Assembly: GCF_028206995.1 (NCBI RefSeq)
Contig: NZ_JAQLFL010000015.1
Coordinates: 1-39,579, forward strand
Direction: 5' to 3'
DNA length: 39,579 bases
Source: Collinsella aerofaciens
Lineage (GTDB): Bacteria > Actinomycetota > Coriobacteriia > Coriobacteriales > Coriobacteriaceae
Part shown: positions 7,284-13,114 of the stretch, piece after piece
How positions within the stretch are numbered: the first letter of the stretch is position 1
Layout: every line of letters begins with the position of its first letter
Made by a program: the position numbers and the translations under genes
The notes under the pieces: model-generated
What the model saw: the letters and a program-made list of their open reading frames with translations, nothing else
Database searches by the model: none
Told to the model about the DNA's origin: nothing

Positions 7284-7337
7284 CAGGTAGTCGGCTACCT
7301 AGCTATCCGGCTACGTATGTAGCAATGTAGCTAGGTA
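7284..7337. repeat. Octamer-type repeat between the two regulator genes
   Basis: Short GTAGC/GGCTAC units, direct and inverted (for example AGTCGGCTACCTAGC and GTATGTAGCAATGTAGC), fill the gap between the two XRE genes. They are of the same type as the arrays at 3727-4035 and 5829-6387. Confidence 0.55.
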
Positions 7338-7372
7338 CACCCAAAGCGTCTCGCCCACAGCTCCGCGGCGGG

Positions 7373-7798
7373 CTATTCGGCATCCTCGGAGACATCGTCG
7401 TGGCCGTCTTTGCCAGCAGCCACTTCATCCATCGCTTGCGGCTCGCGATTCCTCTGCATGTTCGAGGGGTCCAATTTCATGGCGCTCGACACGCGCATGA
7501 GGCAGGACTTCGCCTGTGCGTTGAAGCCCCTGAAATCGCTCACGAGGCATTCCTCGTCGCCGGAGAGGAGCGCCTCCTTCCCGGGATTTCCCTCCTCGCC
7601 ATCGAACAGGTCATCCACAAAGGTCTCAAACGGAATGTCCAAGCCCTTGCAGATCCTCAGGAACGTGGAGATCTGCATGTTCTGGCATTTCGACCTTCCG
7701 TTTACGAACGTACTCAGGGTCGAAGTCGAGACACCAGACCTGCGGCTGAGCTCCGATGCGGTGATGCCGTACTTCTCAAGTATTTCCTTGAATGTCAT
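7373..7798 (-). CDS. XRE-family helix-turn-helix transcriptional regulator
   Basis: ATG 7798 has AGGGGAG just upstream. The protein has 141 residues. The N-terminal HTH covers about residues 1-60: FKEILEKYGITASELSRRSG, VSTSTLSTFVNGRSK, then ISTFLRICKGLDIPFETFV, the classic helix order of a Cro/C1 repressor. The remaining half contains a segment similar in style to the neighbouring regulator (SDFRGFNAQAKSCLMRVSSAM) and an acidic end. It is divergent from the 8043-8808 operon. The 240-bp gap between them holds inverted and direct repeats that are probable operators, so autoregulation and control of the rightward operon are likely. Confidence 0.9.
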   Translation of the reverse strand: MTFKEILEKYGITASELSRRSGVSTSTLSTFVNGRSKCQNMQISTFLRICKGLDIPFETFVDDLFDGEEGNPGKEALLSGDEECLVSDFRGFNAQAKSCLMRVSSAMKLDPSNMQRNREPQAMDEVAAGKDGHDDVSEDAE

Positions 7799-7843
7799 GG
7801 TCTCCCCTATCTGTAGTCAGGTTGCTACTTGGCTACAGAATAC

Positions 7844-7929
7844 ATGATTTGGAAGTGATTTTCGCGTATGTAGATACAAATCGCGCAAATAGGTAATTTC
7901 CACGTATGTAAATTACGATTCTAAATCAT
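7844..7929. promoter_or_regulatory. Operator cluster between divergent regulator and excisionase-like operon
   Basis: Nested symmetries are visible: ATGATTT (7844-7850) with AAATCAT (7923-7929); GTAATTT (7893-7899) with AAATTAC (7910-7916); GTAT/ATAC at 7866-7877; and a direct repeat CGTATGTA at 7865 and 7903. The region is AT-rich compared with its surroundings and ends one base before the -35 of the rightward promoter. It probably binds one or both XRE proteins. Confidence 0.6.
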
Positions 7930-7930
7930 A

Positions 7931-7959
7931 TTGCCCAAATCTGGAAAAAGGACTAATAT
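7931..7959 (+). promoter_or_regulatory. Sigma70-type promoter of the 8043-8808 operon
   Basis: TTGCCC (7931-7936), a 17-bp spacer, then TAATAT (7954-7959). A 12-bp palindrome TCGTAGCTACGA (7965-7976) lies at the expected start of transcription. Confidence 0.7.
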
Positions 7960-8042
7960 CTCGCTCGTAGCTACGAATGCGGAATCCGATTCCCGATTCG
8001 TCAACTATGCCCCAAGTAGTTCGGTTTATTTACGGAGACACG

Positions 8043-8330
8043 ATGACCAAAAACCCTGCATTCGAATCTGCGACGGCAGTCCTTCTGGATTATGTCGAGG
8101 GTACGGAAATGTTCGCCAACGCCATGAATGAGTCAACCGACGGTGCCGCATTGCTCGATGGGGAATGCAACTTCCTGCGCGAACCGACCGCAAATGAGTT
8201 CCGGTTCATGAGGGCCCTGCTCCCCGCTGACGGTGCAGCCCGATTCCTCGCCGCATTCGAATCCGTTATCGAGCAGGAGTTCCTGTGGGCAACGGAGGAG
8301 CCCGAGGGTGAATCCACGGAGGCGATGTAG
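8043..8330 (+). CDS. Small acidic hypothetical protein, 95 aa
   Basis: ATG 8043 follows ACGGAG at normal spacing. The product is acidic and rich in alanine and glutamate: an N-terminal helix FESATAVLLDYVEGTEMFANAM, a central FRFMRALLPADGAARFLAAFESVI, then an acidic tail. No domain is recognised. It is the first gene of the operon read from the 7931 promoter, and its stop is one base before the GTG start of the DNA-binding gene, so the two are translationally coupled. It may be a small partner or modulator of that protein. Confidence 0.7.
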   Translation: MTKNPAFESATAVLLDYVEGTEMFANAMNESTDGAALLDGECNFLREPTANEFRFMRALLPADGAARFLAAFESVIEQEFLWATEEPEGESTEAM

Positions 8331-8331
8331 G

Positions 8332-8808
8332 GTGAATGAAGTCGAAGCCAAAAAGAGCGCCAAGCCCGCCCCGTTTACCGATGAGGAACTCCTGAAGCTC
8401 CCCCTCGTCCTGAACTCCGAGCAGACCGCGAGAATCCTCGGCTGCAGTCGCTCGAAGCTCCAGTCCATGTGCCGCGCCGACGCTATCGAGTTCCAGCGCT
8501 TCCAGAACCGCTTCACCTTCAACCGCGATTACGTCTTCAAACTCGCGGGAATCAGCTACGAATCCCTCTACAAGACAGTCAGCGAACGCTGCCTGGCGAG
8601 GGAGAAAGTCAAGGAGCAGTACGCCCCCCTCTTCAGGAAATACGGCGTGGACATCTTCGGCGGGGAGCCCCTTCTGGGCGCAGTATCGACCGCCGATGAA
8701 CCGATCGCTAAAGACGATGAAGACGAAGTGAACGAGACCCTGCTCGACCAAATCGGAGAAGCCCAGCTCGGAAAGCTATTGCTCAAGGCCCTTCTCAAAA
8801 ATGCCTAG
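8332..8808 (+). CDS. Excisionase/MerR-like helix-turn-helix DNA-binding protein
   Basis: The start is GTG 8332. GGAGG lies within the end of the previous gene at 8319-8323, and the upstream stop is one base away. The 158-residue product has an HTH_17-type segment LVLNSEQTARILGCSRSKLQSMC, then a wing-like FQRFQNRFTFNRDYVFKLAGI (about residues 24-70), as in excisionases and plasmid or ICE DNA-binding proteins. An acidic region (IAKDDEDEVNETLLDQIGEA) and a hydrophobic end LGKLLLKALLKNA follow, possibly for oligomerisation. Excisionases bend DNA at attachment sites, but no integrase is in the window, so control of replication or transcription is equally possible. Confidence 0.7.
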   Translation: MNEVEAKKSAKPAPFTDEELLKLPLVLNSEQTARILGCSRSKLQSMCRADAIEFQRFQNRFTFNRDYVFKLAGISYESLYKTVSERCLAREKVKEQYAPLFRKYGVDIFGGEPLLGAVSTADEPIAKDDEDEVNETLLDQIGEAQLGKLLLKALLKNA

Positions 8809-8837
8809 TTGACAAGCTCGCCCTCGCGCCACAAAAT
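8809..8837 (+). promoter_or_regulatory. Sigma70-type promoter of the replication gene cluster
   Basis: TTGACA (8809-8814) directly follows the upstream stop codon. After a 17-bp spacer comes CAAAAT (8832-8837). The -35 matches consensus exactly. Confidence 0.7.
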
Positions 8838-8882
8838 CAAGGAAAACCGGTTCCCCAAGCCGGACGATAGGAGATGAACTGC

Positions 8883-9020
8883 ATGACCCGCCCTGCTGGG
8901 CGTGCGGCCGTGGATGCTGCCGCCTATCCGTGCAACCTGTTAGCAACCGACCCCGAGAGCGTCAAGCCCTTCGGGGTCTTTTCGCCATGCAGAGGCACCG
9001 TGGCAGGTGAGCTCCGATGA
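8883..9020 (+). CDS. Leader peptide ORF, 45 aa, coupled to the first winged-helix gene
   Basis: ATG 8883 follows AGGAGATGAACTGC and the frame runs to a TGA at 9018-9020. This TGA overlaps the next gene's ATG as ATGA. The peptide starts MTRPAGRAAVDAAAYPC and has no recognised domain. Inside it lies a terminator-like hairpin with a T run (8949-8982), so translation of the leader could decide whether transcription reaches the rep genes. The ORF could also be fortuitous, with the hairpin an ordinary terminator, although the TTGACA promoter upstream and the ATGA overlap favour a designed leader. Confidence 0.5.
   Translation: MTRPAGRAAVDAAAYPCNLLATDPESVKPFGVFSPCRGTVAGELR
8949..8982 (+). terminator. 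Terminator-like hairpin inside the leader ORF (possible attenuator)
   Basis: GACCCCGA (8949-8956) pairs with TCGGGGTC (8971-8978), followed by TTTT. It lies between the 8809 promoter and the gene at 9017. Confidence 0.65.
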
Positions 9021-9349
9021 GCATCACCATCAAACCGTGGATGATGCGCGAACTCGATCTATCGGGGAACGAGCTCATCGTCTTCGCGCTTATCTGCGAA
9101 GCGGGCAAAGATGGCGTCAGCGTCTCAAAACCCATGCTCGCGTTCCTCACCAACACATCGGTCGCAACCGTCAGGCGCGTTCTGGGCAAACTGTCCGAAC
9201 GCGGCTACATCGAGCGCACCCATGTCGGCGAGAACGAACCCAGCACCTGGGTCGCCTGCATCGACGAGCGGTCATGCCGCCCCTCCTCTACTATCGAGAA
9301 CATTTCCGGCCGCAACGGCCGGAACCGAGTCATGTCGATAGCAAAATAG
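9017..9349 (+). CDS. Winged-helix DNA-binding protein, replication-associated (small paralogue 1)
   Basis: ATG 9017 overlaps the leader stop, and AGGTGAG is upstream. The 110-residue product begins MSITIKPWMMRELDLSGNEL, followed by VFALICEAG, SVSKPMLAFLTNTSVATVRRVLGKL and ERGYIERTHV. This is a helix-turn-helix plus wing resembling the N-terminal domain of DnaD-like or RepA-type plasmid initiators. The same order (element or gene-stable helix, HTH, L-x-x-x-G-Y/L-I) recurs in the next two genes, so this is one of three tandem paralogues. The last 30 residues are unrelated. It is probably a replication or partition regulator that binds near the origin. Confidence 0.7.
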   Translation: MSITIKPWMMRELDLSGNELIVFALICEAGKDGVSVSKPMLAFLTNTSVATVRRVLGKLSERGYIERTHVGENEPSTWVACIDERSCRPSSTIENISGRNGRNRVMSIAK

Positions 9350-9359
9350 GAGGACTACC

Positions 9360-9806
9360 ATGGATTTCAGCTACAACGACAACCCTGCAGCCCGTTTAGA
9401 AAACGAGCCCTACTGGAAACAGTACGGCTGGATGGACAAGCTCGGCCTTAACGGCCCCCGCACAATCGTCTTCGCGCTCATCTTCGAGCGCGACTGCACC
9501 GAGGACCCCGCCCGAGACCGCATTACCTCGAAATACATCGCCCGCGCCCTCGATGAGGGCTGCCCCGTCCGCGGTCGCGGCGAGAGCGGTATCACGCGAG
9601 TCTTCAAGGTGCTCAACGAGCTCGCCGCCAAGGGGCTGGTCTGCGCCGTCATGGACGAGGCCGGCCTGTCCATGAGCTTCAAGTGCGACTACGATGCCGT
9701 GGAGTCGATCCTCGCTCACGCGGCAGCCCCTATCGAGGAAGCCGCGCCGGCCGATGAATCAAACGAAAGCGAGGTCGATGACGGTGCCTACGACAAGATG
9801 TCCTGA
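9360..9806 (+). CDS. Winged-helix DNA-binding protein (paralogue 2)
   Basis: ATG 9360 has TAGGAGG at good spacing, 10 bp after the previous stop. The product has 148 residues. MDKLGLNGPRTIVFALIFER (about residues 25-44) aligns in style with the N-terminal helix of the neighbouring genes. It is followed by a region with ITSKYIARALDEG, then a second HTH-like stretch SGITRVFKVLNELAAKGLV (about residues 79-97). The C-terminus is acidic (ESNESEVDDGAYDKMS). It overlaps the start of the rep-like gene by 29 bases, which implies translational coupling and related function in replication. Confidence 0.7.
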   Translation: MDFSYNDNPAARLENEPYWKQYGWMDKLGLNGPRTIVFALIFERDCTEDPARDRITSKYIARALDEGCPVRGRGESGITRVFKVLNELAAKGLVCAVMDEAGLSMSFKCDYDAVESILAHAAAPIEEAAPADESNESEVDDGAYDKMS

Positions 9807-11172
9807 TAACGCGCTCGACCGCAACTTCTATACCGTCTTCGACTGGATGGTCGATCCCGCTGGCCTTGGCCTCAAGGCGTCCAGCGCCGAGCTTTCGGTG
9901 TACGCCAAGATCTACTCGATGAGCCACCACTCGGCGTACGGCTACTATGTCACGCAGAACCAGCTCGCCCTCGACCTCTACATCTCGCGCCGCTCCGTCC
10001 AGCGTGCGCTCGACAGCCTGTGCAAGTCGGGTCTCATCGGCTACAACGAGCTGTACCGCACTGGCAGGGAGGCGAACGGCATGAAGTCGCCCCGCTCGTA
10101 TTTCGCCATCCAGGAGAAGATCAACGCCGCGATCGAGGCGACGACCCCCGTCTCCGCGTCGCGAGGCGGGCAAATCCTCGATTTCGGCTTTCAACAACCC
10201 GCAGGTCAGGCAGATGCGTCAACTTGTCACATCTCGGCTGTTGAAAACTCGAGTTTTCAACAATCCGCAGGTCAGGCTGATGCGTCATTTTGTCACAACG
10301 ATGCGCCAGGTTGTCACATCGATGCGTCAACCTGTCACAACGATGCGTCATTTTGTCACAACGATGCGCCAAGTCGTCGTATCGGCGCGACCTGCGAAAA
10401 CGTCGAGCAGGATGAATCAACAGCACCATCATCTAGCTGGGAAAATGCAGCAAAACCGCAGGATAGCGGTTCGGGCTCACCGAGCAACGACGTATATATA
10501 AATAATAATAAGAATAATAATGATAATTATTTTTCTTATTCTTCTGATTATTCCGACGAGAGAGGTGGACTCCCTGTAGAGGATGGGGATTGGGATGGGG
10601 ATTGCGGCTCAGACGATGTCGGGGGTTGGAGTGCCGAGGTCCGTTTCGCGGCGCGTTTCATCGCCGACTCGTCCCCCAAGCACATCGACGGCATCTTCTT
10701 CGAGAAGACCATGGCGGCGATTCGCGATGCCATGGACTCGGGCGCCACGGCCGATGAGATTTGCGACGCCTGGGATCTGTACCTCGATGACCTCATGACG
10801 CAGAACTCAGAAGGCGGCTCGGCGGCATTCAAGCGCTATGCGATGTTCCCGCTCAACTGGCTGCGGCGTGCTGATGGCTTCAGGTTCTACTTGAAGAGGG
10901 TCCGCTCAAAGGCTGAAAAACTGGCTGTCGCATCTTCCGATGACGCCTCCGAGGGCGAAGCCGAGTGCGCGAACGAGGCCGAAAGGCTCGCGAGGAAGTA
11001 CTCCCTCACCGCCAACAAGACCACCTCGGGCATCATCTGGACGTTCATGGGCGATTACCATTCCGCGATGATCGCGCCCCGCGCACAGAACCGCCGCGAG
11101 GCCCTGCGCTACATGTGTTCCGTCAAGGGCATCGAAGTCCCCAAGGATATCGAGGAAATGCCTGAAATCTAG
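9778..11172 (+). CDS. Putative replication initiator with internal iterons
   Basis: The chosen start is ATG 9778, because GCGAGGT lies just upstream and it overlaps the previous gene; ATG 9754 is the alternative. The product has 464 residues. The N-terminal winged helix (about residues 20-110) includes LGLKASSAELSVYAKIYSM, YYVTQNQLALDLYISRRSVQ and RALDSLCKSGLIGYNELYR, as in DnaD/RepA_N-type initiators. Residues 146-202 are low-complexity heptads (DASxCHN) because the DNA there consists of 21-bp iterons. Residues about 239-260 are an NNNKNNND linker encoded by an AT-rich stretch. A helical C-terminal domain (VRFAARFIADSSPKHIDGIF to the end, with WTFMGDYHSAMI) is not recognised. RepA_N plasmids of Gram-positive bacteria carry their origin in the middle of the rep gene, and this organisation matches. 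Initiator function is inferred. Confidence 0.65.
   Translation: MTVPTTRCPDNALDRNFYTVFDWMVDPAGLGLKASSAELSVYAKIYSMSHHSAYGYYVTQNQLALDLYISRRSVQRALDSLCKSGLIGYNELYRTGREANGMKSPRSYFAIQEKINAAIEATTPVSASRGGQILDFGFQQPAGQADASTCHISAVENSSFQQSAGQADASFCHNDAPGCHIDASTCHNDASFCHNDAPSRRIGATCENVEQDESTAPSSSWENAAKPQDSGSGSPSNDVYINNNKNNNDNYFSYSSDYSDERGGLPVEDGDWDGDCGSDDVGGWSAEVRFAARFIADSSPKHIDGIFFEKTMAAIRDAMDSGATADEICDAWDLYLDDLMTQNSEGGSAAFKRYAMFPLNWLRRADGFRFYLKRVRSKAEKLAVASSDDASEGEAECANEAERLARKYSLTANKTTSGIIWTFMGDYHSAMIAPRAQNRREALRYMCSVKGIEVPKDIEEMPEI
10190..10383. other. Putative replication origin: iterons and palindrome inside the rep-like gene
   Basis: Units of 21 bp with consensus GATGCGTCA-N4-TGTCACAWC occur at 10213-10233 and, end to end, at 10279, 10300, 10321, 10342 and 10363 (the last degenerate). 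A larger direct repeat (about 10190-10232 and 10254-10296) carries TCAACAA, CCGCAGGTCAGGC and an iteron. A perfect 22-bp palindrome with arms GTTGAAAACTC / GAGTTTTCAAC lies at 10240-10261. An AT-rich stretch follows at 10494. Iterons, palindrome and AT-rich DNA together are typical of theta origins. Confidence 0.75.
10494..10552. repeat. AT-rich tract downstream of the iterons (possible DNA unwinding element)
   Basis: Nearly 60 bp of TATATAAATAATAATAAG-type and TTCTTATTCTTC-type sequence sits in GC-rich DNA, 110 bp after the last iteron. It is translated as an NNNKNNN linker. It resembles the A-rich tracts elsewhere in the window, so it may belong to that repeat family as well. Confidence 0.6.
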
Positions 11173-11190
11173 GATTTGATTGGAGAAGCA

Positions 11191-12960
11191 ATGGGACAAT
11201 TGCCTGAAGATGCCCCCTTCAAGGCTGCGCATAGCTCACGAAATCGCGCACGGCGCATGAAGGCCGCGCGGACCGAGGCGAGACGGCTGGTCGGTGATGC
11301 CCTGCGCCAGCGCGATTCCGCCCTGGCGGAACTTTCTTCCGTTAAGGACCAACTGACGGAGGCCAACCGCACGCACGAGCGCAAATGCGCCGAATTCAAG
11401 CTCAGGACCGCCGAGTTGGCCGCGAAGGCCGAAGCCGCGTCTTCACATGAGGCCGAGAACCTGAGGCGTGTCAACGCCGAGACGCTTAAATCGCTTGAGT
11501 CCGAGCGGAGAAAGACGCAGAGCCTGATGACGCGGCTCGGAGAACTCAATGCCCAGGTCGAGGGCGAGCGAACCGAGAAGGAGGAGTTCCGCCAAGAAGT
11601 CCTCGGCCTGCGCTCGAAAATCGAAAATCTCAGCGGCCTCTCAAACGATGAGGTCAACGGCCTCGTCGCCAGGGCGCAGGCCGCCGAGGAGCGGTCGGGC
11701 GAGCTATCCCAGAACATGGCCACCCTCCAGAACCAAGCAGAGGATTACGAGAGGCAGCTCAAGGAGGCCAAGGACGACTACGAGCGCCTCATGAGGGCCA
11801 CCAAGGAGGAGCTCCAGAAGCGCAAACGCGAGCTCGGCGAGATCTATGACATCCATGAGGGCGAGCTGGAGACCAACCACGGGCTGATGAAAGACAATGC
11901 GGCCCTCACCGACTCCATCGCCAAGGCCAAAGCCGAGCTCGAGACGGTTTCGGCCGAAAGGGACGGGTTGCAAAAGAAACTCGCCGACTCCTCAGCGCGA
12001 GTCGAGGAACTCGAATCCTCGCTCGTCGCCGAGCGAGAGGGCGCCTGCCGGCTGCGCGACAGCGAACAGGAAAACGCCGGCAGGCTCAACGACCTGGCTC
12101 AAGAAAAAGAGGCCCTCGCCAGGAATCTGGCCCAGACCCAGAAAGCCCGCGCCGATGCCGTGGCGGCCCTCAAGGCCGCGCAAGAGAAGAACGACCTTGT
12201 CCAAGCGGACCTGCAGGCGGCACGGGAGGAGTCGTATCGCCAGCGCCACGATCTCGAGCAGAAACTCGGCGATTTGGAGCGCGGCAACGCGCGAATCCAC
12301 GAACAGGCACGGACGGCGCAGAGCAAATTTGACGAGAGCACGACTGAGTACGAAAGGAAGATCGACGAGCTGCAGAAAGCACTTGACTCCAAGCAGCTCG
12401 AGCTCGACCGCGCTGTAAACGATTCGCATAAGGGCGATTTCGAGCGCCTGAAGGCGGAGGTCTCGTCAGAGCGCGAGCGGGCCGACCGAGCCGAGGGGAA
12501 GGCGCGGGCGGCGGACCTGCTGCGCGAAGAGCTCACCTCGGTTCGCGGCGAGCTGGAAGAACTCCACGGGCAGCTCGCGGATTGCTCCACCCTCAGGGAA
12601 GACCTCGAGGACGCCGAGGCGAAACTCGCCGACCATATGGCACGCGCCAGCGACGCCGAGGCGAAAGCGAGGGCGGCGGAGCGCGATTCCGCCAGGCTCT
12701 CCAGGGAACTCGAGCGCGTCAACATGAAGCTCGCAGAGGAATCCTCGCGAGCGGACGGGGCCGATGCCGCCCTGCGCGATGCGGATGGAGTCAGGAGCCT
12801 CGCGCTGCCCCATGGACTTCTCCCGGGGGAGGAGACCACGGTCGCCCTCGGTTCCGGATTCCAAAAGTTCCGCGTGCAGAAGATCGTATACAGGGCAGAT
12901 GGAACCATCTGCGTCGAGAACGAACGGGGACAATCCGTCCCGATGGGAACGTGGCACTAA
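11191..12960 (+). CDS. Long coiled-coil protein, 589 aa
   Basis: ATG 11191 follows TTGGAG at normal spacing, 19 bp after the rep-like gene. From about residue 15 to 535 the protein is almost unbroken Ala/Glu/Lys/Arg/Leu heptad sequence (for example RRLVGDALRQRDSALAEL, LKEAKDDYERLMRATKEEL, DELQKALDSKQLELDRA), so a long coiled coil is expected. No ATPase motifs of SMC proteins are visible. The last 50 residues form a small folded end with LPHGLLPGEETTVALGSGF, FRVQKIVYRADGTICVEN and SVPMGTWH. It could be a structural or partition-like protein working with the replication gene, or a scaffold for DNA processing. It lies between the replication and transfer modules. Function is not recognised. Confidence 0.8.
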   Translation: MGQLPEDAPFKAAHSSRNRARRMKAARTEARRLVGDALRQRDSALAELSSVKDQLTEANRTHERKCAEFKLRTAELAAKAEAASSHEAENLRRVNAETLKSLESERRKTQSLMTRLGELNAQVEGERTEKEEFRQEVLGLRSKIENLSGLSNDEVNGLVARAQAAEERSGELSQNMATLQNQAEDYERQLKEAKDDYERLMRATKEELQKRKRELGEIYDIHEGELETNHGLMKDNAALTDSIAKAKAELETVSAERDGLQKKLADSSARVEELESSLVAEREGACRLRDSEQENAGRLNDLAQEKEALARNLAQTQKARADAVAALKAAQEKNDLVQADLQAAREESYRQRHDLEQKLGDLERGNARIHEQARTAQSKFDESTTEYERKIDELQKALDSKQLELDRAVNDSHKGDFERLKAEVSSERERADRAEGKARAADLLREELTSVRGELEELHGQLADCSTLREDLEDAEAKLADHMARASDAEAKARAAERDSARLSRELERVNMKLAEESSRADGADAALRDADGVRSLALPHGLLPGEETTVALGSGFQKFRVQKIVYRADGTICVENERGQSVPMGTWH

Positions 12961-13059
12961 GACCGCCATTTTTGTTTTGGGCTGGTTGATATTGAGCCGG
13001 GCGGTTGAAACAAACCGCCGCGGCACGGGAGGATGAGCCCGCCTCCATCCGTTGTAGCT

Positions 13060-13096
13060 TTCACTGTGGCCGGGCATGGGGTCCGGCCACAGTGAA
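13060..13096. repeat. Perfect 14-bp inverted repeat before the transfer operon
   Basis: TTCACTGTGGCCGG (13060-13073) is the exact inverted complement of 13083-13096, around a 9-base loop. It has no T run. The ribosome site of the gene at 13115 follows 6 bases later. A smaller hairpin GGCGGTT/AACCGCC lies at about 13001-13020. It could be a regulatory mRNA hairpin, an operator or a transfer-origin stem. Confidence 0.7.
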
Positions 13097-13114
13097 CACA
13101 CGGAGGTAGAGGAT

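Noticed and set aside
10279..10383. CRISPR-like array
   Set aside because: The repeats are directly adjacent 21-bp units without unique spacers, lie within a coding sequence, and have no cas genes nearby. They fit iterons.
11191..12960. SMC-type chromosome segregation ATPase
   Set aside because: The coiled coil is long, but no Walker A, signature or Walker B motifs are visible at the ends.
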